Assembly (NCBI RefSeq): GCF_001514205.1
Contig: NZ_KQ948778.1
Coordinates: forward strand, 48,720-93,349
Source of the DNA: Streptomyces griseoruber
GTDB taxonomy: Bacteria > Actinomycetota > Actinomycetes > Streptomycetales > Streptomycetaceae
DNA: 44,630 bases
Direction: 5' to 3'
Below, one piece after another: positions 28,587 through 35,903 of the stretch. The first letter of the stretch is position 1, and each line of letters starts with the position of its first letter. The notes under the pieces were generated by a model. The model was not told where the DNA came from. It worked only from the letters and a program-made list of their open reading frames with translations, and did not search any database. Position numbers and translations under genes: made by a program.

Positions 28587-28892
28587 ATGCGTTTCATGCA
28601 GTCCTGGTACGCGTCCAACTGCGACGGTGAATGGGAGCATGAATACGGCATCAGGATGGTCACGACGGACAATCCTGGATGGCATATCGAGATCGATGTG
28701 AGCGAGACTGATTTGGAGGGCGTGCTCGTGGAGCGCGCAAGGCATGAATTTTCAGATGGAGGGTGGATGATCGCGTGGAGTGATGGAACGAAGTTTCAAG
28801 CCGCCTGCAGTCCGCTGTCGCTCCGTGATGTAGACGCATTTTTCGGGCAATTGACTGAGGAGGCTCCTGGTGATCGGAAGCCATTTACTTAG
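28587..28892 (+). CDS. Imm53-family immunity protein
   Basis: A 101-residue cytosolic protein. The ATG at 28587 follows AAGGAAGG with good spacing, and a longer frame to 28473 would overlap the RHS gene. Residues 4-30 read MQSWYASNCDGEWEHEYGI and TTDNPGWHIEIDVSETDLEG. These match the hallmark of Imm53 (W-x(6)-C-D-G-x-W-E-H-x-Y-G and DNPGW-x-I-x-(I/L)-D). It lies 13 nt after the RHS toxin stop, the position of a cognate immunity gene, and should block the toxin tip in the producing cell and its kin. Base composition is lower in GC than the surrounding backbone and matches the toxin tip, which suggests the two moved together. Confidence 0.88.
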   Translation: MRFMQSWYASNCDGEWEHEYGIRMVTTDNPGWHIEIDVSETDLEGVLVERARHEFSDGGWMIAWSDGTKFQAACSPLSLRDVDAFFGQLTEEAPGDRKPFT

Positions 28893-28917
28893 TTCGATGA
28901 TGTGACCGTGCGCCCGT

Positions 28918-28948
28918 CCTTGAGCCCGCCGATTTGGTGGGCTCAAGG
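28918..28948 (+). terminator. Terminator of the RHS-immunity operon
   Basis: A 13-bp stem (CCTTGAGCCCGCC at 28918-28930 with its partner at 28936-28948, one G-T pair) and a 5-nt loop, 25 nt after the immunity stop. Confidence 0.75.
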
Positions 28949-29012
28949 CGTTTACGGCGAGTGTGTAGGCTGGGCTGGATTTCAGGAATCAAGATTATAC
29001 GCATCTGGTCGA

Positions 29013-29179
29013 TCAATTCGAAGGTTCACGCGGAGTGAATATGGCCTGTTGGTCCATCGAGTTGATGAGAGTGGTGCTCTCGCGGAAGAGGATTACTTCG
29101 GTCGGACTGCTGGCGAGGTAGGCGCATGCGGAACCTTCCTTGCTGTAGAGCAAGGCTTCTGCCGGTTGAGTTCGGTCAT
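29013..29179 (-). pseudogene. Frameshifted DUF397 gene relic
   Basis: On the minus strand an ATG at 29179 begins MTELNRQKP, the start of a DUF397 protein. The reading frame then shifts by 2 nt around 29153, and the rest continues as LLYSKEGSACAYLASSPTE and VILFRES before a stop at 29013. That matches DUF397 (SSYSxxGSACVxLA... I.(L/F)RES) and the intact copy at 29391-29570. The length (167 nt) is not a multiple of three. Composition is also lower in GC. Best read as a decayed duplicate of the neighbouring DUF397 gene, with no XRE partner left beside it. A sequencing indel is the alternative. Confidence 0.75.
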
Positions 29180-29343
29180 GTACCGAAGGGGACATGTTCG
29201 TATTGGAGGTAGGGGCCGGTAAAGCCCGTATCGACAGTGCAGAAGTACCGCTTGCCCCGCACTGTGCTGCCAAGCTTCACCGCTTGGTGTTGTTGTCGCC
29301 CTCATAGGCCACACTGTCGTGGAATGCTCTGCTCTTGCTGCTT
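29180..29343. other. Intergenic stretch without identified gene
   Basis: About 160 nt of mid-GC DNA between the DUF397 relic and the hairpin. I see no ORF with a ribosome binding site or known motif; it may be remnant DNA of a former regulatory gene pair. Confidence 0.35.
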
Positions 29344-29392
29344 GAGTTGGCGGAGTCTCAACCATGAGAAACGCTTGAGACTCCGCCAGCTC
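29344..29392 (-). terminator. Terminator at the end of the XRE-DUF397 operon
   Basis: An 18-bp near-perfect stem (GAGTTGGCGGAGTCTCAA at 29344-29361, partner at 29375-29392) with a 13-nt loop. The DUF397 stop codon (29391-29393) lies within the stem. Confidence 0.75.
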
Positions 29393-29570
29393 ATTCCGGC
29401 GCTCGCAGCGTGGTTATCAGAGCTGCGAGTGGGCGTATAGCTGTAGTGAGGATGCGTCCTGGTTCTTCGCTTTCCCGGAGGAGGATTGCGCCGGTGGGAG
29501 CGGCAGCAAGGAAGATGCATGCGGAGCCTTCTTCGCTGTAGGACGACTTCTGCCAGTTGGGTTCGGTCAT
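29391..29570 (-). CDS. DUF397 (BldB-like) small protein
   Basis: A 59-residue protein read directly from the minus strand. It begins MTEPNWQKSSYSEEGSACIF and continues LAAAPTGAILLRESEEPGR, the standard DUF397 pattern (W-x-KSSYS, G-x-AC, I-LRES). The ATG lies 10 nt after the stop of the XRE gene upstream on this strand, so the two are co-transcribed. DUF397 proteins are actinobacteria-specific, occur next to XRE/DUF5753 regulators and modulate them in development or antibiotic control (BldB/WhiJ-type systems). The role of this copy is not known. Confidence 0.88.
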   Translation of the reverse strand: MTEPNWQKSSYSEEGSACIFLAAAPTGAILLRESEEPGRILTTAIRPLAALITTLRAPE

Positions 29571-29580
29571 GTCTCGTCCC

Positions 29581-30468
29581 TCAGATGTCCTGGGCGATGT
29601 GATGGATCAGGTCGCGTGAGGCGGCGGGTTTCAGGGCGACTGCCTCCATGCGATCCAGAACGAGACGGTACTTCTCCAACTGTCCTGCCGCATCGACTAG
29701 TTCACTGCCATGAGCGGTGTCGACCTCCACCGTGTCGAGCGCCGCTACCGGACCGTGGAAGTAGTCGACGGCGTGTCCCGTGGTGGGGAACGACGTGCCG
29801 TTGAACGGGATCACGCGGACGTTGATGTTGGTCTGCTCGCTGGCCTCGGTCAGGTGTTCCAGCTGAGTCCTGGCCACCTCACGGCCGCCGAACTGCATCC
29901 GCAGGGCGGCCTCGTGGACGATCGCGGTGTATAGGGGCGGTTGTTCGCGGTGGAAGATGGCCTGGCGCTTGATGCGATGGGAGATCCGGAACTCGATCTC
30001 GTGCGGGCGCAGCGCGGGAACGGCCTCGCGGAACAGCGCGCGGGCGTGCTCGGGGGTCTGGAGCAGGCCGGGGATGTTGATGACCTGGGTGACACGCAGG
30101 GCGGTGGCGTGGTGTTCCAGTTCAGCGAGGTCCAGTAGGCGGGGCGGCAGGGTGTCGCGGTACTCCTCCCACCAGCCGCGTGTCCGGTCCGCTGCCATGT
30201 TGGCGAGGGCATCGACGAAGGGTTCGTCCGTGCAGCCGTAGATGTTGGCGAGCGTGCGCACTCGTTCGGCACTGACGCCGAAGCGGTTGGCTTCGATGTT
30301 GCTGACCTGCGCCTGAGTGGTGCCAAGGGAGCGGGCAGCCTGGGCGGCGGTCATGCCCGCACGTTCCCGTAGGCGGCGCAGTTCGATGCCGATGCGGAGG
30401 CGGCGGGCCGTCGGGACGCTTCGTGGTGCCAAGTCCTCTCCGTTCCGTACACCTGGTGTGGAAGTCAC
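29581..30468 (-). CDS. XRE-family regulator with DUF5753 domain (WhiJ-like)
   Basis: A 295-residue DNA-binding protein. A helix-turn-helix occupies about residues 25-78 (GMTAAQAARSLGTTQAQVSN with IEANRFG). The rest is DUF5753 (WWEEYRD..., INIPGLLQTPEHARALF, FRISHRIKRQAIF, VRVIPFN, TVEVDTAHG). The start is a GTG at 30468 with only a weak ribosome binding site. The operon continues into DUF397, and an HATPase gene is divergent. XRE + DUF397 + small ATPase triads are common in Streptomyces and are tied to development. A perfect TTTTGC/GCAAAA inverted repeat lies 25 nt upstream and could be its operator. Confidence 0.9.
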   Translation of the reverse strand: MTSTPGVRNGEDLAPRSVPTARRLRIGIELRRLRERAGMTAAQAARSLGTTQAQVSNIEANRFGVSAERVRTLANIYGCTDEPFVDALANMAADRTRGWWEEYRDTLPPRLLDLAELEHHATALRVTQVINIPGLLQTPEHARALFREAVPALRPHEIEFRISHRIKRQAIFHREQPPLYTAIVHEAALRMQFGGREVARTQLEHLTEASEQTNINVRVIPFNGTSFPTTGHAVDYFHGPVAALDTVEVDTAHGSELVDAAGQLEKYRLVLDRMEAVALKPAASRDLIHHIAQDI

Positions 30469-30492
30469 TCACACGAGGTAAATCCCTGAACC

Positions 30493-30512
30493 TTTTGCTT
30501 GGATCTGCAAAA
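30493..30512. promoter_or_regulatory. Candidate operator, inverted repeat in divergent promoter
   Basis: TTTTGC (30493-30498) and GCAAAA (30507-30512) form a perfect dyad with 8-nt spacing in an A+T-rich patch of the XRE/HATPase divergent region. Binding by the adjacent XRE regulator is an inference. Confidence 0.35.
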
Positions 30513-30654
30513 CATTCAGCGCCAGCAGTCTACGGTGAGTCTCGAACCGCCCAATCGACCCCGCCGACAAGCCGGAAGCGCACCGCGTCGCGGCACTGCC
30601 ACCGCCCGGCCGGGCCGTCGAGCGGACCAACACCCCCCACCGCAGGAGGCGTTC

Positions 30655-31134
30655 ATGGTCACCGTATCCCCGTCGGAGTGCGAAGTGTCACCAAACTGGG
30701 CGTACAGCCTCCAACTGCCCCACGATCCCCGAGCCGCCCGCATCGCCCGTGTCACGCTCAGGGCCGTACTCGCCACCCATGGCATGTCTCGCCTCCAGGA
30801 CCCGGCAGAACTCCTGGCGTCGGAACTCGTCACCAACGCCTACCGCTACTCCACCGGCCCCGCCACCCTCCGCCTGCGCGGCCTCACCCGCACCCGGCTC
30901 CGGGTGAGCGTCTGGGACGCCAATCCGTACATTCCGCCGCCCTTCGGCAAGCGGTCCGGGCCCGTCGGACCTGTCCCCGCGGAGGCGGACAGCGGGCGTG
31001 GACTGTTCCTCGTATGCCACTACGCGCAGGCGTGGGGCGGGTATCCGCTCGGTAGTGGCCCCTCCCGGCAGGGCGGAAAGCTGTTGTGGTGTGAGGTTGG
31101 GGTGCCGGGTGAGCGTTCGGCGGCTGGGGTGTGA
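30655..31134 (+). CDS. HATPase_c anti-sigma-factor-like ATP-binding protein
   Basis: A 159-residue RsbW/AbaA-like protein with a GHKL fold. The N-box is LLASELVTNAYRYS, the first G-box region is VSVWDAN, and DSGRGLFLVCHYAQAWG is the glycine lid/G2 box. No sensor or phospho-acceptor domain is present, so it would act by binding a sigma factor or regulator, possibly phosphorylating an anti-anti-sigma factor. The ATG follows CAGGAGG at 30642-30648. It is divergent from the XRE/DUF397 pair and completes the triad seen in many Streptomyces loci. The partner is unknown. Confidence 0.85.
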   Translation: MVTVSPSECEVSPNWAYSLQLPHDPRAARIARVTLRAVLATHGMSRLQDPAELLASELVTNAYRYSTGPATLRLRGLTRTRLRVSVWDANPYIPPPFGKRSGPVGPVPAEADSGRGLFLVCHYAQAWGGYPLGSGPSRQGGKLLWCEVGVPGERSAAGV

Positions 31135-31217
31135 GCCTTGCTCAGGGTCGCGCAGCCGTCATGCCCCAACGCTATCGTGGTGAAGGTGACACGTTCTGTG
31201 ACCAGTGGAGGATCGTG

Positions 31218-31838
31218 GTGACCATCATGACCGAGCGTCCTCGGGCCATAGACGCCCCGCCGAGTGGCTCCTACGAGGAGATGCTCCAGATCGTCGAGGA
31301 GATGGACACACCTGTCGGCTACAGGGCCGAGCTCATCCGGGGGAAGATCGTCGTGTCGCCGTGGTCGAAGCTGCGTTACAAGCGGGTCATGAAGTCACTT
31401 CGACTTCAGCTGCAGCCACACGCTCCCGAGGGGCACGACGTCGACGTCGCTCCCTTCCTCTTTGTCTTTCCCGGCTCCGAGCGGGCATGCGGCCCCGACC
31501 TGCACGTCGCCGACGAATCCGCCTTCGAGGCCGACGGCCGTCACGCCGACGCCTCCGCCCTCTCCCTCGTCGCCGAGCTGACCTCCGACTCCACCAAGGA
31601 CGTCGACTGGCTCGACAAGATGGCGACGTACGGACAGATCGTCCCGGTGTATCTGCTGCTCGACATGCGGATCGGGGAGATCAACGTCATGTGGGATCCG
31701 TCTCCCAAGGGGTACCGGTCCCGGACCAACGTGCCGTTCGGGCGGCCGGTGCGCGTTCCGGCGCCGTTCGACTTCGAACTCGACACGTCGGAGTTCGGCG
31801 TGGAGGAGTACGTGGACCGGGAGGTCGAGCAGCGGTGA
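31218..31838 (+). CDS. Uma2-family (DUF820) putative restriction endonuclease-like protein
   Basis: A 206-residue PD-(D/E)XK-fold protein. The Uma2 pattern is visible: E in GYRAELIRGKIVVSP, then CGPDLHVADES, then LVAELTSDSTKDVDWLDKMATYGQ. The PD, the E of AEL and the K of the DKMATY helix are the likely metal-site residues. GTG at 31218 is chosen because GGAGGA at 31207-31212 is well placed for it; ATG at 31227 is possible. These proteins are very numerous in Streptomyces and cyanobacteria and are presumed nucleases of unknown purpose. This is the last gene before the rplU promoter, with no terminator visible between. Confidence 0.85.
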   Translation: MTIMTERPRAIDAPPSGSYEEMLQIVEEMDTPVGYRAELIRGKIVVSPWSKLRYKRVMKSLRLQLQPHAPEGHDVDVAPFLFVFPGSERACGPDLHVADESAFEADGRHADASALSLVAELTSDSTKDVDWLDKMATYGQIVPVYLLLDMRIGEINVMWDPSPKGYRSRTNVPFGRPVRVPAPFDFELDTSEFGVEEYVDREVEQR

Positions 31839-31856
31839 GAGCGGACGGGGCTCGGT

Positions 31857-31885
31857 TTGACCCTCGCAAAGCCGCCCCGTAACCT
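31857..31885 (+). promoter_or_regulatory. rplU promoter (-35/-10)
   Basis: TTGACC (31857-31862) and TAACCT (31880-31885) are spaced by 17 nt, a good match to the housekeeping consensus. The implied 5' leader of about 145 nt holds a small hairpin (CACCGG-TCCG-CCGGTG) and may allow control of the ribosomal-protein operon. Confidence 0.7.
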
Positions 31886-32040
31886 TGAGCGTCGGTGTGT
31901 CCCCTAGGCGCGCCACATCCCCGTAAACCTCTTCCTCCCGGACACCGGTCCGCCGGTGGCACAGGGAGAGGCCGTCCGTGACTCTTCCCGGGCGGCTGGA
32001 CTGCGGGGGTGCCGTTTCCGAGCGAGAGAGTGAGATCCGC

Positions 32041-32361
32041 GTGTACGCCATCGTGCGCAGCGGTGGTCGCCAGCACAAGGTTGCTGTCGGCGACATCGTT
32101 GAGGTTGACAAGATTTCCACCGCCAAGGTTGGCGACACGGTCGAGCTCTCGACCCTGCTCGTTGTCGACGGCGACGCCGTGACCAGCGACCCGTGGGTGC
32201 TGGCCGGCATCAAGGTCCAGGCCGAGGTCGTGGACCACCACAAGGGCGTCAAGATCGACATCCTTCGCTACAAGAACAAGACCGGCTACCGCCGTCGTCA
32301 GGGCCACCGCCAGCAGTACACGGCGATCAAGGTCACTGAGATCCCCGCGGCTGCGAAGTAA
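32041..32361 (+). CDS. rplU: 50S ribosomal protein L21
   Basis: A 106-residue large-subunit protein that binds 23S rRNA. It begins VYAIVRSGGRQHKVAVGD with a GTG start and contains the conserved KIDILRYKNKTGYRRRQGHR rRNA-binding stretch near the C-terminus. It is first in the rplU-rpmA-obgE operon, with rpmA 14 nt downstream. Its promoter is the TTGACC/TAACCT pair upstream. Identity is secure. Confidence 0.98.
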   Translation: MYAIVRSGGRQHKVAVGDIVEVDKISTAKVGDTVELSTLLVVDGDAVTSDPWVLAGIKVQAEVVDHHKGVKIDILRYKNKTGYRRRQGHRQQYTAIKVTEIPAAAK

Positions 32362-32375
32362 GGGACTGAGGAGAC

Positions 32376-32630
32376 ATGGCACACAAGAAGGGCGCATCGT
32401 CCACCCGGAACGGTCGCGACTCGAATGCCCAGCGGCTCGGCGTGAAGCGCTTCGGCGGTCAGGTCGTCAACGCGGGTGAGATCCTGGTCCGCCAGCGTGG
32501 CACCCACTTCCACCCGGGCGCCGGTGTCGGCCGCGGTGGCGACGACACGCTGTTCGCGCTCGCGGCCGGTGCGGTGCAGTTCGGCACCCACCGTGGCCGC
32601 AAGGTCGTGAACATCGTTCCGGTCGCCTGA
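32376..32630 (+). CDS. rpmA: 50S ribosomal protein L27
   Basis: An 84-residue protein whose N-terminal tail reaches the peptidyl-transferase centre. It starts directly MAHKKGASSTRNGRDSNAQR with no Firmicutes-type N-terminal extension, so no Prp cleavage is needed. It contains the conserved GGQVVNAGEILVRQRGT and HFHPGAGVGRGGDDTLFAL. The ribosome binding site is GAGGAG just upstream. It is cotranscribed with rplU. Confidence 0.98.
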   Translation: MAHKKGASSTRNGRDSNAQRLGVKRFGGQVVNAGEILVRQRGTHFHPGAGVGRGGDDTLFALAAGAVQFGTHRGRKVVNIVPVA

Positions 32631-32668
32631 GTCCTCTGATCAGGGCTTAGACCGAACAACGCTTCGCG

Positions 32669-32708
32669 AGGCGGACCTCACTTCCCTTCCGGGAAGGCGG
32701 GTCCGCCT
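32669..32708 (+). terminator. Nested hairpin between rpmA and obgE
   Basis: An outer stem AGGCGGACC (32669-32677)/GGTCCGCCT (32700-32708) encloses CTTCCC-TTCC-GGGAAG (32681-32696) and is followed by a short T-run. It is a terminator or attenuator lowering obgE expression relative to the ribosomal genes. Confidence 0.75.
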
Positions 32709-32767
32709 TTCGCGTGTTAGGCAGTAAGACACATCCGTACGTTTTCGCAGTGCTGGAGGCACCTACC

Positions 32768-34204
32768 ATGACCACCTTCGTGGACCGCGTCGAGCTGCAT
32801 GTCGCCGCGGGTAACGGAGGCCACGGCTGTGCCTCCGTCCACCGTGAGAAGTTCAAGCCGCTCGGCGGCCCGGACGGCGGCAACGGCGGCCGTGGCGGTG
32901 ATGTGATCCTGGTCGTCGACCAGTCGATCACCACCCTCCTCGACTACCACCACAAGCCCCACCGCAGCGCGACCAACGGCAAGCCCGGCGAGGGCGGCAA
33001 CCGTTCCGGCAAGGACGGCCAGGACCTGATCCTGCCGGTGCCGGACGGCACGGTGATCCAGGACAAGGCCGGGAACGTGCTGGCGGACCTGGTCGGCCAC
33101 GGCACCTCGTACGTCGCCGCCCAGGGCGGTCGCGGCGGGCTCGGCAACGCGGCGCTGGCCTCGGCCCGCCGTAAGGCGCCCGGCTTCGCGCTGCTCGGCG
33201 AGCCCGGTGACTTCCAGGACATCGTCCTGGAACTGAAGACGGTCGCGGACGTGGCCCTCGTCGGCTACCCGAGCGCCGGCAAGTCCTCGCTGATCTCCGT
33301 GCTCTCCGCAGCCAAGCCGAAGATCGCCGACTACCCCTTCACCACCCTCGTGCCGAACCTCGGTGTCGTGACCGCCGGGTCGACCGTCTACACCGTCGCC
33401 GACGTTCCCGGTCTCATCCCGGGCGCCAGCCAGGGCAAGGGGCTGGGCCTGGAGTTCCTGCGCCACGTCGAGCGGTGCAGTGTGCTCGTGCATGTGCTGG
33501 ACACGGCGACCCTGGAGTCCGAGCGCGATCCGCTCTCCGACCTCGACATCATCGAGGAGGAACTCAAGCAGTACGGCGGTCTCGGCAACCGGCCGCGGCT
33601 CGTGGTGCTGAACAAGATCGACGTACCGGACGGCAAGGACCTCGCCGAGATGGTCCGCCCGGATCTGGAGGCGCGAGGCTACCGCGTCTTCGAGGTGTCC
33701 GCGGTCGCCCACACGGGGCTGAAGGAGCTGTCCTTCGCCCTCGCCGACATGGTGGGCGCGGCGCGTGCCGCCAAGCCGAAGGAGGAGGCGACCCGGATCG
33801 TCATCCGTCCCAAGGCCGTGGACGACGCCGGCTTCACCGTCACGCTGGAGGAGGACGGCCTCTACCGCGTCCGCGGCGAGAAGCCCGAACGCTGGGTCCG
33901 GCAGACCGACTTCAACAACGACGAGGCCGTGGGCTACCTCGCCGACCGCCTCAACCGCCTCGGTGTGGAGGAGCAGTTGATGAAGGCGGGCGCCCGCGCC
34001 GGCGACGGTGTGGCGATCGGTCCCGAGGACAACGCGGTCGTCTTCGACTGGGAGCCGACCGTCATGGCCGGCGCCGAGATGCTGGGCCGCCGCGGTGAGG
34101 ACCACCGCCTCGACGAGCCCCGTCCGGCCGCCCAGCGCCGCCGCGACCGCCAGGCCGAACGCGACGAGGCCACCCAGGAGTTCGAGGGCTTCGAGCCCTT
34201 CTGA
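32768..34204 (+). CDS. obgE: GTPase Obg
   Basis: A 478-residue essential GTPase tied to 50S assembly, stringent response and, in Streptomyces, sporulation. The glycine-rich Obg domain (residues 1-158: GGPDGGNGGRGGDVILVVD) is followed by the G domain. G1 is GYPSAGKSS (166-174), G3 is DVPGLIPG and G4 is NKID (282-285). The OCT domain lies near 345-430 (VTLEEDGLYRVRGEKPERWV), with a charged tail after it. The ATG is placed behind GGAGG (32755-32759). It is third in the rplU-rpmA-obgE unit, separated by an attenuator-like hairpin. Confidence 0.97.
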   Translation: MTTFVDRVELHVAAGNGGHGCASVHREKFKPLGGPDGGNGGRGGDVILVVDQSITTLLDYHHKPHRSATNGKPGEGGNRSGKDGQDLILPVPDGTVIQDKAGNVLADLVGHGTSYVAAQGGRGGLGNAALASARRKAPGFALLGEPGDFQDIVLELKTVADVALVGYPSAGKSSLISVLSAAKPKIADYPFTTLVPNLGVVTAGSTVYTVADVPGLIPGASQGKGLGLEFLRHVERCSVLVHVLDTATLESERDPLSDLDIIEEELKQYGGLGNRPRLVVLNKIDVPDGKDLAEMVRPDLEARGYRVFEVSAVAHTGLKELSFALADMVGAARAAKPKEEATRIVIRPKAVDDAGFTVTLEEDGLYRVRGEKPERWVRQTDFNNDEAVGYLADRLNRLGVEEQLMKAGARAGDGVAIGPEDNAVVFDWEPTVMAGAEMLGRRGEDHRLDEPRPAAQRRRDRQAERDEATQEFEGFEPF

Positions 34205-34216
34205 GGCACGCGCCCG

Positions 34217-34246
34217 GGACCCGTTGCGGTGCACCGCAACGGGTCC
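34217..34246 (+). terminator. Terminator of the rplU-rpmA-obgE operon
   Basis: A perfect 30-nt palindrome (GGACCCGTTGCGGTG and its exact complement), 12 nt after the obgE stop and followed by TTC. Confidence 0.85.
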
Positions 34247-34360
34247 TTCGCCGTCCCCGTGTTGGGCGTGTGTGCGCGGTCCTCCTTCCAGCTACGGCGT
34301 GGTCTCCGGCGCCCCTGAAGCCGATCGCGACCGTCCGCACGGTGTGAAAACTGTGTGACC

Positions 34361-34392
34361 GGAGCCTGGGGCTCATCTGTGTCCCAGGCTCC
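34361..34392 (+). repeat. Hairpin in the sulfotransferase leader
   Basis: A perfect 10-bp stem, GGAGCCTGGG (34361-34370) and CCCAGGCTCC (34383-34392), with a 12-nt loop, 42 nt before the sulfotransferase start. It could be a second terminator or a leader control element. The rest of the 34247-34434 spacer shows nothing clear. Confidence 0.5.
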
Positions 34393-34434
34393 TCTCAGCG
34401 CACTCTAAGGAACGTCTCTTACCGTCCCTTGACC

Positions 34435-35676
34435 ATGGAGACGGACTGTACGAGAGACGACGCCCCGGTGAACGCGCGCGCCGAACTCGCGGCCATGCCC
34501 GCGCAGCGCAGCCCTCAGACCGCGCAGACCGCGCGACCGGCCCCGCTGCCCGCCGGCACCCGCCTGCTGCACATCGGCCCGCACAAAACCGGGACCACCT
34601 CGATCCAGGGCGCCCTCTTCGGGGCCAAGGAGACGATGCCGGCGTACGGCGTCGAGTTCCCGGCCGCGAGCAGGCACCCCATGCAGGCCGTGCTCGCGGC
34701 CTGCTCCCGGGGCGGGATGATCGGTGACACCACCCCCACCGAGCGGCACTGGCAGCAGTTCGTGGAGCAGGTGGCCGCCGGCGGCCGGAAGACCTCAGTG
34801 ATCAGCAGCGAGTTCTTCGCCGACGCCCCCGACGACGCCACCATCGAGCGGGTCGTCGAGCAGCTCGGCGGTGCGCGGGTGCACGTCCTGGTCACCCTGC
34901 GGCCGCTGGCGAAGATCATGCCCTCGCAGTGGCAGCAGTACGTGCAGAACGGGCTGCGCATGGGCTACGAGGAGTGGCTGGAGCACATGCTCCGCAAGGC
35001 CCCGTACGAGAAGCCCAACCCCAGTTTCTGGCGGCGGCACCGGCACGACCGGCTCGTCGAGCGGTGGGTGCGGGTGGTCGGCGCCGACCGGGTCACCGTC
35101 GTCGTGGTGGACGACCGGGACCGCGAGGGGCTGATGCGCACCTTCGAGGCGCTGCTGGGTCTTCCGGACAAACTGCTGCAGCCGGTTCCGGACACCGCGA
35201 ATCGTTCCCTCACCCTAGCCGAGACCGAAATGCTGCGGAATCTCAATAAAGAATTCCGGGGCAATGGGCTGCCGGACGAGCTTTATTCGAAACTTATCCG
35301 CAACGGCGCGGTGATGCATATGAAGAACGCGTGCAGCCCCACGTCACGGGACGTGAAGATCTCCACCCCCGGGTGGGCGGTGGAGGCGGCCGCCGGGATC
35401 GGCGCCGAGATGGCCGAGCGCATCACCGCGATGGGCGTAAGGGTCCTCGGCGATCCGGCACTTCTGTCCGCGGTGCCGAAACCGGCCGCCTCCGACGGCG
35501 GCGAGGAGCCCCGGATGGCCCCCGAGGTGGCCGCTCAGGCCCTGTACGGCGCGCTCGCGGCGGTGGCCGAGGCCGGGGCGGGCCGGCCCGGCGCGCGCGG
35601 GGTGCACCAGACCTCCTCCAGGGAACTGGTGAGAGTCCTCGGGCATCGCTGCCTCAAGCGGCTTCGCCGTCACTGA
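34435..35676 (+). CDS. Sulfotransferase family protein
   Basis: A 413-residue PAPS-dependent sulfotransferase-like enzyme. The 5'-phosphosulfate-binding loop is HIGPHKTGTTSIQ (H46-Q58). The 3'-phosphate site is R156 in VTLRPLAK and S164 in MPSQWQQYV, with the normal spacing of 8. Start choice is uncertain: ATG at 34435 or TTG at 34429, neither with a good ribosome binding site. It lies upstream of CDP-ribitol and TagF-like genes, so the acceptor may be a wall polymer or carbohydrate; that is inference from position only. No signal peptide is seen, so it acts in the cytosol. The C-terminal 100 residues are less typical and may be specific to this subgroup. Confidence 0.8.
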   Translation: METDCTRDDAPVNARAELAAMPAQRSPQTAQTARPAPLPAGTRLLHIGPHKTGTTSIQGALFGAKETMPAYGVEFPAASRHPMQAVLAACSRGGMIGDTTPTERHWQQFVEQVAAGGRKTSVISSEFFADAPDDATIERVVEQLGGARVHVLVTLRPLAKIMPSQWQQYVQNGLRMGYEEWLEHMLRKAPYEKPNPSFWRRHRHDRLVERWVRVVGADRVTVVVVDDRDREGLMRTFEALLGLPDKLLQPVPDTANRSLTLAETEMLRNLNKEFRGNGLPDELYSKLIRNGAVMHMKNACSPTSRDVKISTPGWAVEAAAGIGAEMAERITAMGVRVLGDPALLSAVPKPAASDGGEEPRMAPEVAAQALYGALAAVAEAGAGRPGARGVHQTSSRELVRVLGHRCLKRLRRH

Positions 35677-35903
35677 CCATCGTTCACCGTTACTCTCAGG
35701 TATCACTCGGCCCCTGTGGAGTTACTCACAGGATTTCCAGGGAGCATCCTCATGGGTTCCGTACACGTCTTACCAATCACCAGCGGTTCAAGGTGAATGG
35801 CGGGTGGCGCGCACATATGCAGTGAAGGGCGCTCACCTTGCATCGCGGTAACCGCAAGTGGGACCATTTCCCCGTTCCCTGTCGCCCCAAGGTAGGTCTT
35901 CTG

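Noticed and set aside
28902..29222. 106-codon plus-strand frame after the immunity gene
   Set aside because: It begins inside the terminator stem and lies antisense to the DUF397 relic, whose protein match is clear.
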